From positions 264,788-328,787 of the forward strand of contig NZ_BCXE01000021.1 in the NCBI RefSeq assembly GCF_001894945.1: 64,000 nt of DNA. Direction: 5' to 3'. The position numbers were made by a program, and so were the translations under genes. Source of the DNA: Rhodococcus ruber NBRC 15591. GTDB lineage: Bacteria > Actinomycetota > Actinomycetes > Mycobacteriales > Mycobacteriaceae. Shown piece after piece: positions 17,610 to 27,283 of this stretch (its first letter is position 1; each line of letters starts with the position of its first letter). The notes below the pieces were generated by a model. The model had not been told where the DNA came from and ran no database searches. It saw only the letters and a list, made by a program, of their open reading frames with translations.

Positions 17610-20600
17610 TCATGCCTGCGCTTCGACCGGCGGGCCGGCAGGCCGGCCGGCGGCCCGGCGACGACGTGGCCGTCGAACGGTCACCGGTTCGGCGCTGTCA
17701 CCGTCCGAAACCGCCGCGGTGGTCACCGGCTCCGGGGCCGGAGCGGTGGCCACGGGCTCCGGGGTCGGAGCGGTGGCCACGGGCTCCGGGGCCGGAGCCG
17801 GCACCACGAAGACGGTGCCGGTGCCGTCGCCCGTCGGAGCCGAAGGAGCCCGCGAGACCCGGCGACGGCGACGGGCCGCCGGCTCGGCGGCCTGCTTACC
17901 GGCCTCCGGTGCTTCTGCCGGTTGCGCCTCGCCCGATTCGGCCGGCGCCTCGCGCGATTCGACCGGGCGCGCCTCGCGGGGTTCTGTCACCGGTGCCGAC
18001 GCGGCTTCGGTGGGCGTCTGCGCGGGCGCTGCCTCCGCCGGCTCGGCACCGGACTCGGTCGGGTGCTCGTCGTGGTTGTCGTGGTGCGCGGCCATCGCCA
18101 GAGCGACCGGGTGGGCGCGCTTGACCGTCGCGTCCACCACCGGCGCCTCGGGGGCCGGCTGGGGTGCGGCCGTCTCGGTCGTCGCCGGTTCCGGCTGGGT
18201 GCCCCGATCACGGCCGCGGCGGCGACGGGAGCCGCTCTCGCTGCGCGCGGGCCGGCCACCGTCCTCGGCGGCGGCGACCTCGACGGGTTCGCTGTGCACG
18301 AGGATGCCGCGGCCGTGGCAGTGCTCGCAGGTGGTGGAGAACGCCTCCACGAGCCCCGTCCCGAGCCGCTTGCGCGTCATCTGCACGAGTCCCAGCGAGG
18401 TCACCTCGGAGACCTGGTGACGGGTGCGATCCCGGCCGAGCGCCTCGGTCAGGCGTCGCAGCACGAGGTCCCGGTTCGACTCGAGCACCATGTCGATGAA
18501 GTCGACGACGATCATGCCGCCGATGTCGCGCAGCCGCATCTGCCGCACGATCTCCTCGGCTGCCTCGAGGTTGTTGCGCGTGACGGTCTCTTCGAGGTTG
18601 CCTCCGGCGCCGGTGAACTTGCCGGTGTTGACGTCGACGACCGTCATCGCCTCGGTGCGATCGATGACGAGAGTGCCACCGGACGGCAGCCACACCTTGC
18701 GGTCGAGCGCCTTGGCGAGTTGCTCGTCGATGCGGTGTACGGCGAACACGTCACGCGCGCCCGACTCGGAATCGTGCCGCTCCACGCGGGGCAGCATGTC
18801 CGGGGCGACGGTCCGGATGTAGTTCTCGACAGTGTTCCAGGCGTTCTCACCCTCGATGACGAGCTTGGAGAAGTCCTCGTTGAACAGGTCGCGAATCACC
18901 TTGACCAGCAGGTCGGGCTCTTCGTAGAGGGTCTTCGGCTGTCCCGAACCGTCGGCCTCGAGCTTGGCGGCCTGCTCCTCGATCGAGGCCCACTGCGTCT
19001 GCAGGCGCTGTACGTCGCGGGCGAGTTCGTCCTCGCTCACGCCCTCCGCCGCAGTACGGATGATCACACCGGCCTCGGCCGGGACGACCTCACGCAGGAT
19101 CTCCTTGAGCCGCTTGCGCTCGGTGTCGGGCAGCTTGCGGCTGATGCCGGTGGACGAGCCGCCCGGCACGTACACCAGGAATCGGCCGGCGAGACTGATC
19201 TGCGTGGTGAGCCGGGCGCCCTTGTGCCCCACCGGGTCCTTGCTGACCTGCACGAGCACCCGGTCGCCCGGCTTGAGGGCCTGCTCGATCTTGCGCGAGT
19301 TGCCACCGAGCCCGGCGGCGTCCCAGTTGACCTCGCCGGCGTAGAGGACGCCGTTGCGACCCCTGCCGATGTCGATGAACGCCGCCTCCATCGAGGGAAG
19401 CACGTTCTGGACGCGGCCGAGGAAGATGTTGCCGACCATCGAACCGGAGCCGGCGCTGGTCACGAAATGCTCGACGAGGACGCCGTCCTCGAGGACCGCG
19501 ACCTGGGTGATGTTCCCGGGGTTCGCGGTGTCACCGGTCTTCTCCCGCACCACCATGACGCGGTCGACGGACTCGCGGCGGGCGAGGAACTCCGACTCCG
19601 TGAGGATCGGGGGCCGACGGCGGCCTGCGTCCCGGCCGTCGCGGCGGCGCTGGCGCTTGGCTTCGAGCCGGGTGGAACCGGTGATGCCCTGAACCTCGTC
19701 CTTGGGGGCGCGCGTCTTGGATCGCGGCTCACGTTCGTGGACGACAGTGGGGACCGAGTCGTCCTCGACGGCGGTGTCGGCTCCGTCCGCACTGCCCTTG
19801 CGACGACGACGACGACGGCGACGACGGGAAGACCCTTCCCCGGACTCGTCCTCGCCCGGCCCGGACTCCTTCTGCTCGGGCTCCGTCTGTCCGGACTCCT
19901 TCTGCCCGGACTCCTTCTGCTCGCCTTCGGCCTGGTCCGCGCTCGGCTCGTCGGTCGCGACCTCTTCCGTCGCCGGCTCCTCGGGCTTTGCTTCCGGGCC
20001 CTCGCCCTTCTCCGGCGCAGCGCCCTTCTCCGGAGCGGCGCCCTCCTCGGCAGCAGTCTCCGTGGGGGACGTCTCCTCGGCGGTGGTCTCCTCCGACGTC
20101 TCGGATTGCTCGCCACGTCCACGGCCCCGGCCGCGTCGACCACGACGGCGACGGCGCGGCTCCTCCTCGGCGGACTCCTCACCCGGCTCCGCCGCAGCGG
20201 TCTCCTCGGTGACCTCCTCGGCGACTTCCTCGACGACGGTGGGCTCGGGCGCCTCGGCCGCCCGGCGGGAACGGCGGCGGCGCGGTGCCGCCTCGGCGGG
20301 GGCGGTGACTTCCGGCTGCAGGAACAGTGGCGCGCTGACGACGGGTTCGACGGCGCCCGGTTCCGGCGCGGTGAACGCCGGGGTCTCCTGTTCCATGCCG
20401 GTGAACAGGGTCGGAGCCGCAGGTGCCGCGGCGGGTTCCTGAGCGGTGGTGTCCTCGACCGCGGTCTCCGGCTCGGCGGCCGGTTCCCCGGCGGGCCCCT
20501 CGGCGCCGGCCGGTTCTCCGAGGGGAGCCTCGGCGGTCTCGGCGGCGGGCACCTCGGGTACCTCACCCACCGGTTCCGGTGCGGCTTCCGTCCCGGTCTC

Positions 20601-20819
20601 GGCGGGCGCACCGAGAGCGGCGCGGATCTGTTCGGCGAGGTCGCGCTGCAGGCTCGAGTGGGCACTGCGCAATTCGGTGCCGAGGTCGGCGGCTTTGGCC
20701 ATGACCTGCTTGCTCGTGAGACCGAGCAGTTTGGCGAGTGCGTGCACGCGCATCTTCGGCGGCAGCACCACGGTGCCCTCATCGATGGAAGTGTCGTTCG
20801 GCGGCGCTTGTTCGGCCAC
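17610..20819 (-). CDS. rne: Ribonuclease E/G
   Basis: 1069 residues from GTG at 20819, with GAGGAG upstream. Layout: a short N-terminal segment like the IF2 N-terminal helical domain (MRVHALAKLLGLTSKQVMAKAADLG), then a long acidic, Glu/Ala/Pro-rich region with Arg-rich patches (about residues 70-390). The catalytic core follows (about 420-850) with an S1 domain (GNIFLGRVQNVLPSMEAAFIDIGRGRNG), Mg-binding VVDFIDM and the zinc-link CEHCHGRG, and then another disordered Pro/Ala/Glu-rich tail. The core sits in the middle of the protein, as in other actinobacteria, not at the N-terminus as in E. coli. It processes rRNA and mRNA. A long frame on the opposite strand is a shadow. Confidence 0.95.
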   Translation of the reverse strand: MAEQAPPNDTSIDEGTVVLPPKMRVHALAKLLGLTSKQVMAKAADLGTELRSAHSSLQRDLAEQIRAALGAPAETGTEAAPEPVGEVPEVPAAETAEAPLGEPAGAEGPAGEPAAEPETAVEDTTAQEPAAAPAAPTLFTGMEQETPAFTAPEPGAVEPVVSAPLFLQPEVTAPAEAAPRRRRSRRAAEAPEPTVVEEVAEEVTEETAAAEPGEESAEEEPRRRRRGRRGRGRGRGEQSETSEETTAEETSPTETAAEEGAAPEKGAAPEKGEGPEAKPEEPATEEVATDEPSADQAEGEQKESGQKESGQTEPEQKESGPGEDESGEGSSRRRRRRRRRKGSADGADTAVEDDSVPTVVHEREPRSKTRAPKDEVQGITGSTRLEAKRQRRRDGRDAGRRRPPILTESEFLARRESVDRVMVVREKTGDTANPGNITQVAVLEDGVLVEHFVTSAGSGSMVGNIFLGRVQNVLPSMEAAFIDIGRGRNGVLYAGEVNWDAAGLGGNSRKIEQALKPGDRVLVQVSKDPVGHKGARLTTQISLAGRFLVYVPGGSSTGISRKLPDTERKRLKEILREVVPAEAGVIIRTAAEGVSEDELARDVQRLQTQWASIEEQAAKLEADGSGQPKTLYEEPDLLVKVIRDLFNEDFSKLVIEGENAWNTVENYIRTVAPDMLPRVERHDSESGARDVFAVHRIDEQLAKALDRKVWLPSGGTLVIDRTEAMTVVDVNTGKFTGAGGNLEETVTRNNLEAAEEIVRQMRLRDIGGMIVVDFIDMVLESNRDLVLRRLTEALGRDRTRHQVSEVTSLGLVQMTRKRLGTGLVEAFSTTCEHCHGRGILVHSEPVEVAAAEDGGRPARSESGSRRRRGRDRGTQPEPATTETAAPQPAPEAPVVDATVKRAHPVALAMAAHHDNHDEHPTESGAEPAEAAPAQTPTEAASAPVTEPREARPVESREAPAESGEAQPAEAPEAGKQAAEPAARRRRRVSRAPSAPTGDGTGTVFVVPAPAPEPVATAPTPEPVATAPAPEPVTTAAVSDGDSAEPVTVRRPRRRRAAGRPAGPPVEAQA

Positions 20820-21160
20820 GTAGGTCTCCTCGGGCCCCCGGGCGCGTCCATCCTCGATCTCGAGCGATGTGACGCGGCCACGCGGGGGCGCTGTCTGTGT
20901 GGGCTCGCACCGGGAGGCGCGAGATGTGCGGTCTCGCATCGCACGGTCGTCCGGTGCCCGTTTTCACTGCACGGCCGAGCGGTGCCTGGCTGGATCGCGG
21001 ATCGAGCGCCGGTGCATCCAGCGTGCCACCGGGCGAGGTGTCTCCTGCGTCCCCGGTCACAGCGATGTCGGGCATCGATCCGTGATGTCGTTCGGTCGTT
21101 CCGCAACACTCCGAAGCGGGGCGACCTACCTCAGTATCCCACACAGAGGTCCGTGAATAC
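20820..21160 (-). promoter_or_regulatory. Long leader and promoter region of rne
   Basis: About 340 bp between the rne start and the ndk terminator with no supportable gene. Mycobacterial rne is known to have a long 5' UTR with a role in its own expression, and this spacer would fit one. A -10-like GATACT is seen near 21130 on the minus strand, but no firm -35. Confidence 0.4.
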
Positions 21161-21164
21161 GCCA

Positions 21165-21186
21165 ACGGCGCCCCGAAGGGCGCCGT
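21165..21186 (-). terminator. ndk terminator
   Basis: 9-bp perfect inverted repeat (21165-21173 / 21178-21186) with a CGAA loop, 22 nt after the ndk stop codon. Confidence 0.8.
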
Positions 21187-21208
21187 GGCACGTAGGTCGA
21201 CGGACGGA

Positions 21209-21628
21209 TCAGGACCCGGCGAGGGCCGGGAACCACAGAGCGATTTCACGCTCGGCCGACTCCACCGAGTCGGAACCGTGCACCAGGTTCTCGCCGGCGT
21301 CGAGCCCGAGATCACCGCGAATCGAGCCGGGTACGGCCTTCTCGACGGGGTCGGTGCCGCCCGCGAGCTGGCGGAATGCGGCGATGGCGCGGGGCCCTTC
21401 GAGGACCGCCGCGACCAGCGGCCGCGAGGTGATGAACTCGATCAGGCCGGGATAGAAGGGTTTGCCCTCGTGCTCGGCATAGTGGGCGGCGGCCACCTCC
21501 TCGGTGGCGGTGCGCAGCTCGAGTGCCACGATGTCGAGTCCCTTGCGCTCGATGCGCGAGAGGATCTCGCCGACATGACGACGGGCCACGCCGTCGGGCT
21601 TGATCAGTACCAGGGTCCGCTCAGTCAC
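21209..21628 (-). CDS. ndk: Nucleoside diphosphate kinase
   Basis: 139 residues. It balances NTP pools by phosphate transfer through a phospho-His, seen in [16 protein letters not shown]. The N-terminal [20 protein letters not shown] is canonical. GTG at 21628 gives the usual family start; GTG at 21634 would add two residues. It follows the DUF4233 gene by about 15 bp. Confidence 0.96.
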   Translation of the reverse strand: MTERTLVLIKPDGVARRHVGEILSRIERKGLDIVALELRTATEEVAAAHYAEHEGKPFYPGLIEFITSRPLVAAVLEGPRAIAAFRQLAGGTDPVEKAVPGSIRGDLGLDAGENLVHGSDSVESAEREIALWFPALAGS

Positions 21629-21644
21629 GCGCACAGCGTAGTGG

Positions 21645-22070
21645 TCAGCCCCGCTGCCCCGGTAGCAGGCCCCGCGCCTCGCGGTCCTTCATGTCCTTGC
21701 GCAGGTACAGGATGTAGCCCCACACCGCACTGAAGATCACGCCGACGATGCCGAGCGCGAGGTCGACGAAGAAGCCCAGCAGGGTCAGCACCTGCAGCGC
21801 GAGGTTGTACCGGAGCGCCCAGGGCCGGCCCTGCAGCCCGGCGCCCGCGATCATCGCGACGGCGAGGAACACGATGTAGCCACCCGAGAGCCACGTGAGT
21901 CCCCCGCCGACGACCGCGACAACCGGTAGCACCAGCAGGACCACGATGGCTTCGAGGACGAGCGTGCCGGCCATGACGCCTCGCAGCCCCTTCCACGGGT
22001 CCTTCGCGGGGGGCCGGACGGCGGAGTCCCGGTCCGGCGATGCGGCGGAGTTGTCAGCTGCCTCGCTCAC
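21645..22070 (-). CDS. DUF4233 membrane protein
   Basis: 141 residues with four predicted hydrophobic segments (about residues 32-55, 60-80, 88-112 and 110-125) after a polar Ala/Asp-rich head, ending in a basic [11 protein letters not shown] tail. It is an actinobacterial family of unknown function always found beside folC and ndk. Its GTG start overlaps the folC stop by 4 bp, indicating translational coupling. Confidence 0.88.
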   Translation of the reverse strand: MSEAADNSAASPDRDSAVRPPAKDPWKGLRGVMAGTLVLEAIVVLLVLPVVAVVGGGLTWLSGGYIVFLAVAMIAGAGLQGRPWALRYNLALQVLTLLGFFVDLALGIVGVIFSAVWGYILYLRKDMKDREARGLLPGQRG

Positions 22071-23500
22071 GCGGGGTCCTTTCCGAAGAGAGTGCGGGCG
22101 GCGCCGGCGGTCACCACCGAGCCGGTGACCACGACACCCGCCCCCGATACTGCCTCACCCGGCTCGGCGACCTCCTCGGCGATGGCGACGGCGGTCTCGA
22201 GGGCGTCGGGCAGTGTCGGCGCGACGACCACGCGTTCGTCGCCGAACCGCGCCACGGCCAGGTCTGAGAGCTCGTCGACGTCCATCGCCCGCGGCGAGCC
22301 GTTGTGGGTCACGACGATCTCGTCGAACACCGGCTCGAGGGCGTCGAGCAGACCGGGCACGTCCTTGTCGGCCATCACCGACACCACTCCGACCAGCTTG
22401 CGGAAGTCGAACTCGTCGGCGAGGGCCGCAGCGAGAGCCTTCGCCCCGTGGGGGTTGTGGGCGGCGTCGAGGAACACCGTCGGAGCGCTACGCACCCGTT
22501 CGAGCCGGCCCGGGTTGAGCACCGAGGCGAACGCCGCGCGCACCGCGTCGGCGTCGAGCTGCCGGTCGGCACCGGCCCCGAAGAACGCCTCCACGGCGGC
22601 GAGCGCGAGCGCGGCGTTACGGGCCTGGTGCTCGCCGTGCAGCGGCAGGAAGATGTCGGTGTACACCCCGCCGAGGCCTTGCAGCTCGAGTTGCTGCCCG
22701 CCCACGGCGATGCGCCGGGCCAGGACCTGGAACTCGGCGCCTTCGCGTGCGACGGCGGCGTCCGCTTCGACGGCCCGGCGCAGCAGCACCTCCATCACCT
22801 CGGGTTCCTGCTGGGCCAGGATTGCGACGGTGTCGCGGGGCACGAGCCCGTCGTCGGGTGCCTTCTTGATGATCCCGGCCTTCTCCCCCGCGATCGTCGC
22901 GAGATCGGGGCCGAGGTATTCGGTGTGGTCGAGCCCGATCGGGGTGACGACCGCGACCTGCGCGTCGACGACGTTGGTGGCGTCCCAGGTGCCACCGAGT
23001 CCCACCTCGACGACGGCGACGTCGACGGGGGCCTCGGCGAACGCGGCGAATGCCATGGCCGTGGTCACCTCGAACTTGCTCATCGCCGGGCCGCCCGCGG
23101 CCTGCGACTGCGCGTCGATCATCGCGACGTACGGCTCGAGTTCGCGATAGGTGTCGACGTAGGTGCGCGGGGAGACCGGCGCCCCGTCGATGCTGATCCG
23201 CTCCGTGGCCAGCTGCAGGTGCGGGCTCGTGGTGCGGCCGGTGCGCCGGTGCAACCGGGTCAGCAGGGCGTCGATCATGCGGCTCACCGACGTCTTACCG
23301 TTCGTGCCGGCGATCTGGATGGACGGATAGCTGCGCTGGGGGGATCCGAGCAGATCCATCAGCGCCGCGATCCGGGTCAGCGAAGGCTCGATCTTCGTTT
23401 CGGGCCAGCGCTTGTCGAGTTCGGCCTCGACCAGGGTCAGCTCGGCCAGGTCGACCGGCGACGGCGTCGCCGGGCCGGCCGCGGACCGGTCCTCGCTCAC
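22067..23500 (-). CDS. folC: Folylpolyglutamate synthase / dihydrofolate synthase
   Basis: 477 residues from GTG at 23500. It adds glutamate to dihydropteroate and to folates. The Mur-ligase-type ATP site [15 protein letters not shown] is near residue 62; [12 protein letters not shown] and [13 protein letters not shown] (folate-binding and Mg loops) and the C-terminal DAAHNPHG are present. Its start overlaps the valS stop by 4 bp and its stop overlaps the DUF4233 start by 4 bp. Confidence 0.95.
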   Translation of the reverse strand: MSEDRSAAGPATPSPVDLAELTLVEAELDKRWPETKIEPSLTRIAALMDLLGSPQRSYPSIQIAGTNGKTSVSRMIDALLTRLHRRTGRTTSPHLQLATERISIDGAPVSPRTYVDTYRELEPYVAMIDAQSQAAGGPAMSKFEVTTAMAFAAFAEAPVDVAVVEVGLGGTWDATNVVDAQVAVVTPIGLDHTEYLGPDLATIAGEKAGIIKKAPDDGLVPRDTVAILAQQEPEVMEVLLRRAVEADAAVAREGAEFQVLARRIAVGGQQLELQGLGGVYTDIFLPLHGEHQARNAALALAAVEAFFGAGADRQLDADAVRAAFASVLNPGRLERVRSAPTVFLDAAHNPHGAKALAAALADEFDFRKLVGVVSVMADKDVPGLLDALEPVFDEIVVTHNGSPRAMDVDELSDLAVARFGDERVVVAPTLPDALETAVAIAEEVAEPGEAVSGAGVVVTGSVVTAGAARTLFGKDPA

Positions 23501-26172
23501 GCCGACCCCAGTTCCTGCAGGCGCGCGGTGATCCGGGCGATCTCCTCCTCCGCGATCTGCCTGCGGGCGGTGATCTTCTCCACGACCGCCGCGGGCGCCT
23601 TGGCGAGGAACGCCTCGTTGCCGAGCTTGGCGGACGTGCCCGCGAGCTCCTTCTCGGCGACCGCGAGGTCCTTGCCGAGACGGGCGCGCTCGGCCGCCAC
23701 GTCGACGGTGCCGGAGGTGTCCAGTTCCACGGTGACGGTGGCACGGGACAGGCGCACCTCGATGGCGGCGGTGGCGGCGAACTCCTCCGCAGGCTCGGTC
23801 AGCCGCGCCAGGGACCGTACGGCCGGCACCTGCGCAACCAGGTCGGCGGCGTCGATCTCGGTGAGGCGTGCGGCGACCTTCTGCGACGGCTTGAGGCCCT
23901 GGTCGCTGCGGAAACGGCGGACCTCGGTCACGAGCTTCTGCAGATCCTCGACGCGACGCGCGGAGTCGGCGTCGGGCTCGGTGCCGGTGGCGTTCGGCCA
24001 GGACGCGACGACCACGGACTCGCCGCCGGTGAGGACCTTCCAGAGGGTTTCGGTGACGAACGGGATCACCGGATGCAGCAGGCGGAGCAGCTGGTCGAGG
24101 ACGTTGCCGAGGACCGCCTTGGTGCCCTGCGCGTACTCGCTGCCGTCGGCCAGCTGCACCTTGGCGAGCTCGAGATACCAGTCGCACACCTCGTCCCATG
24201 CGAAGTGGTAGAGCGCCTCGCACGCCTTGGAGAACTCGAACCGCTCGAACGCCTCGTCGACTTCGGCGCGGACCTGCTCGAGCCGGTCGAGGATCCACCG
24301 GTCCGCGTCGGTGAGGGCGGTGCGCGCCGGGAGCTCGGTGACGACCGCGCCGTTCATCAGGGCGAACTTGGTCGCGTTGAACAGCTTGTTGGCGAAGTTG
24401 CGGGAGGACTGCGCGTGGTCCTCGCCCACGGCGAGGTCGCTACCCGGGTTGGCGCCGCGGGCCAGGGTGAAGCGCAGCGCGTCGGCGCCGTACCGCTCCA
24501 CCCAGTCCAGCGGATCGATGCCGTTGCCGCGCGACTTGGACATCTTCTTGCCGAACTGGTCGCGCACGAGGCCGTGCAGGAACAGGTCCTTGAACGGCAC
24601 CTGGACGCCGGACTTCCCGCCGGCGGTGATCGCCTCGTCGTTCGCGACGTACAGGCCGAACATCATCATCCGGGCCACCCAGAAGAACAGGATGTCGTAT
24701 CCGGTGACGAGAACGCTGGTGGGATAGAACTTCTCGAGCTCCGGCGTCCTGTCCGGCCAGCCCATCGTGGAGAACGGCCACAGACCCGAGGAGAACCAGG
24801 TGTCGAGGACGTCGGGATCCTGCTCCCAGCCCTCGGGCGCGGTCTCGTCCGGTCCGAAGCACGCGACCTCGCCGTCCGGGCCGTACCAGATCGGGATGCG
24901 GTGACCCCACCACAGCTGCCGCGAGATGCACCAGTCGTGCATGTCGTCGACCCACGCGAACCAGCGCGGCTCCTGGCTGGCCGGGTGGATCACGGTGTCG
25001 CCGTTGCGGACCGCGTCGCCCGCGGCCTTGGCGAGCGCATCGACCTTGACCCACCACTGCATCGACAGCCGGGGCTCGATTGTCTCGCCGCTGCGCTCGG
25101 AATGACCGACGCTGTGCAGGTAGGGACGCTTCTCGGCGACGACCCGGCCCTGCTCGGCCAGCGCCTCGCGCACCCGGACCCGCGCCTCGAACCGGTCCAT
25201 GCCGTCGAATCGTGTTCCGGTGTCGGCGATCCTGCCGGCCTTGTCCATGATGGTGGGCATCGGCAGGTTGTGCCGCACGCCCATCTCGAAGTCGTTGGGA
25301 TCGTGGGCGGGGGTGATCTTCACGGCGCCGGTGCCGAATTCGGGGTCGACGTATTCGTCGGCGATCACGGGGATACGCCGGCCGGTGAGGGGATGCTCGA
25401 GGGTGGTGCCGACCAGGTGCTGGTAGCGCTCGTCGTCCGGGTGCACCGCGACGGCGGTGTCACCGAGCATGGTCTCGACCCGGGTGGTGGCGACGATCAC
25501 GTGCGGCTCGTCGTCGTCCAGGGAGCCGTAGCGCAACGAGACGAGTTCGCCCTCGACCTCCTCGAACTTGACCTCGATGTCGGAGATCGCGGTCTGCAGC
25601 ACGGGCGACCAGTTCACCAGTCGCTCGGCGCGGTAGATCAGCCCGTCGTCGTAGAGCCGCTTGAACATCGTCTGCACGGCCCGCGAGAGACCCTCGTCCA
25701 TGGTGAACCGGTCGCGGGACCAGTCGACGCCGTCCCCGATGCGGCGCATCTGCCCCTGGATGGTGCCGCCGGATTCGCGCTTCCAGTCCCAGACCTTCTC
25801 GACGAACAGTTCGCGACCGAAGTCCTCCTTGGTCTTCCCGTCCACCGCGAGTTGCTTCTCGACGACGGTCTGGGTGGCGATGCCGGCGTGGTCCATGCCG
25901 GGCAGCCACAGCACCTCGTAGCCCTGCATGCGTCTACGGCGCGAGAGCGCGTCCATGAGGGTGTGGTCGAGTGCGTGACCCATGTGCAGGCTGCCGGTCA
26001 CGTTCGGCGGTGGCAGCACGATCGAGTAACCGGGCTTGTCGCTGGACGGATCGGCGGCGAAGTAACCGGCGTCCACCCAGCCCTGGTACAGCTCGTCCTC
26101 TACGGCGCTGGGGTCCCAGCTCTTGGGGAGGGCGTCGGCGGGGTTCTGGTGGTTCTCTGGCGCACTGGTCAC
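23497..26172 (-). CDS. valS: Valyl-tRNA synthetase
   Basis: 891 residues from GTG at 26172. It charges tRNA-Val. The class I signatures are [15 protein letters not shown] (HIGH) and [13 protein letters not shown] (KMSKS), with the editing domain between them ([19 protein letters not shown]). A C-terminal coiled-coil arm ([24 protein letters not shown] and on) is typical of ValRS. It is first in the valS-folC-DUF4233-ndk unit and divergent from the LLM oxidoreductase. Confidence 0.96.
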   Translation of the reverse strand: MTSAPENHQNPADALPKSWDPSAVEDELYQGWVDAGYFAADPSSDKPGYSIVLPPPNVTGSLHMGHALDHTLMDALSRRRRMQGYEVLWLPGMDHAGIATQTVVEKQLAVDGKTKEDFGRELFVEKVWDWKRESGGTIQGQMRRIGDGVDWSRDRFTMDEGLSRAVQTMFKRLYDDGLIYRAERLVNWSPVLQTAISDIEVKFEEVEGELVSLRYGSLDDDEPHVIVATTRVETMLGDTAVAVHPDDERYQHLVGTTLEHPLTGRRIPVIADEYVDPEFGTGAVKITPAHDPNDFEMGVRHNLPMPTIMDKAGRIADTGTRFDGMDRFEARVRVREALAEQGRVVAEKRPYLHSVGHSERSGETIEPRLSMQWWVKVDALAKAAGDAVRNGDTVIHPASQEPRWFAWVDDMHDWCISRQLWWGHRIPIWYGPDGEVACFGPDETAPEGWEQDPDVLDTWFSSGLWPFSTMGWPDRTPELEKFYPTSVLVTGYDILFFWVARMMMFGLYVANDEAITAGGKSGVQVPFKDLFLHGLVRDQFGKKMSKSRGNGIDPLDWVERYGADALRFTLARGANPGSDLAVGEDHAQSSRNFANKLFNATKFALMNGAVVTELPARTALTDADRWILDRLEQVRAEVDEAFERFEFSKACEALYHFAWDEVCDWYLELAKVQLADGSEYAQGTKAVLGNVLDQLLRLLHPVIPFVTETLWKVLTGGESVVVASWPNATGTEPDADSARRVEDLQKLVTEVRRFRSDQGLKPSQKVAARLTEIDAADLVAQVPAVRSLARLTEPAEEFAATAAIEVRLSRATVTVELDTSGTVDVAAERARLGKDLAVAEKELAGTSAKLGNEAFLAKAPAAVVEKITARRQIAEEEIARITARLQELGSA

Positions 26173-26264
26173 CCCGCAATCGTAGTCAGCGGAGGCAAAC
26201 CGCCTGCACACGCCCCACGTGCCCGGATCGGGCCTGCTGGACTGCGGATCACGGGTACGGCACC

Positions 26265-27224
26265 GTGGCAGACGTGAACGAGTTCCGCTTCGCCACGAAC
26301 GTCTTCACCCTGGAGTCGGCCGGCGCGTTCGCCGGCCGATGCCGCCGCATCGAGGCGCTCGGGTACGACACGCTGTTCGCCGCGGACCACCTGGGGGTCG
26401 TCGCGCCGTTTCCCACGCTCGTCGCCGCGGCGCAGGCGACCGAGCGGTTGCGAGTGGGCACGCTCGTCCTCAACGCTCCGTTCTGGAACTCGGAGCTGTT
26501 GGCCCGCGACGTCGCGACCACCGACGTCCTCACCGGTGGCCGGCTCGAACTCGGCCTCGGCGCCGGGCACATGAAGTGGGAATTCGACGAGGCCGGCATC
26601 GGCTGGGATCCGATCGGCCGCCGCGTCGATCGGCTCGAGGCCCTGATCGAGGGTCTGGGGCGCCGCTTCGCGGAGGGCGGGTACCCACAACAGGCCGAGC
26701 TGCGCGCCGGCCTGGACCTGGCACCGCTGCAGCCGGTCCAGCGGTGCGGGTTCGGCGGCACCGGTCCCCCGCTGCTGATCGGCGGTACCGGGGACCGGGT
26801 GCTGCAGCTGGCGGCCGAGCGCGCCGACATCGTGGGGGTGGCCGGTGCCGTGCAGGTGCCGGGACAGGCGCCCGGGGTGCTGCGCATCGCGACGGCCGCC
26901 GAGGCCGACGAACGCGTGCGGTTCGCCCGCGAGCGCGCCGGCGCCCGCGCGGACCGCCTCGAGTGGCAGGTGCTGGTCCAGGCGGTCGTGGTGACCGACG
27001 ACCGAGAGGCCGCGGCGCGGGCACTGCTCGAGCGCTTCGGTCCGATGACGAGCGTCGAGGAACTGCTGGACACGCCGTTCGCACTGATCGGCACGGTGGA
27101 ACGGATGGCCGATCAGGTCCTGCGCGACCGCGACCGCTACGGCTTCACCTACTACACCGTCCACGGGCCGTACCTCGAGGCGTTCGCCCCGGTGCTCGAG
27201 CGGGTGCGGACGCTGGGCGGGTGA
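26265..27224 (+). CDS. LLM-class (F420-dependent type) oxidoreductase
   Basis: 319 residues from GTG at 26265; GTG at 26274 is an alternative. It is a luciferase-like TIM barrel: [20 protein letters not shown] near the N-terminus, [37 protein letters not shown], and a C-terminal [21 protein letters not shown]. The family pattern fits mycobacterial F420-dependent members, but the substrate and the F420 versus FMN choice cannot be read from the sequence. It is convergent with the S9 peptidase. Confidence 0.85.
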   Translation: MADVNEFRFATNVFTLESAGAFAGRCRRIEALGYDTLFAADHLGVVAPFPTLVAAAQATERLRVGTLVLNAPFWNSELLARDVATTDVLTGGRLELGLGAGHMKWEFDEAGIGWDPIGRRVDRLEALIEGLGRRFAEGGYPQQAELRAGLDLAPLQPVQRCGFGGTGPPLLIGGTGDRVLQLAAERADIVGVAGAVQVPGQAPGVLRIATAAEADERVRFARERAGARADRLEWQVLVQAVVVTDDREAAARALLERFGPMTSVEELLDTPFALIGTVERMADQVLRDRDRYGFTYYTVHGPYLEAFAPVLERVRTLGG

Positions 27225-27283
27225 GCGTCGCCCCCGACGGAGATGCCGTTCGACTCCCGCGCCGCGCACCGCCGGGATCCGCG

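Noticed and set aside
17166..21455. A 1429-codon open frame on the plus strand across rplU, rne and ndk
   Set aside because: It is the antisense shadow of strongly supported genes (L21, RNase E, NDP kinase). It has long Arg/Gly/Leu runs and no domain character.
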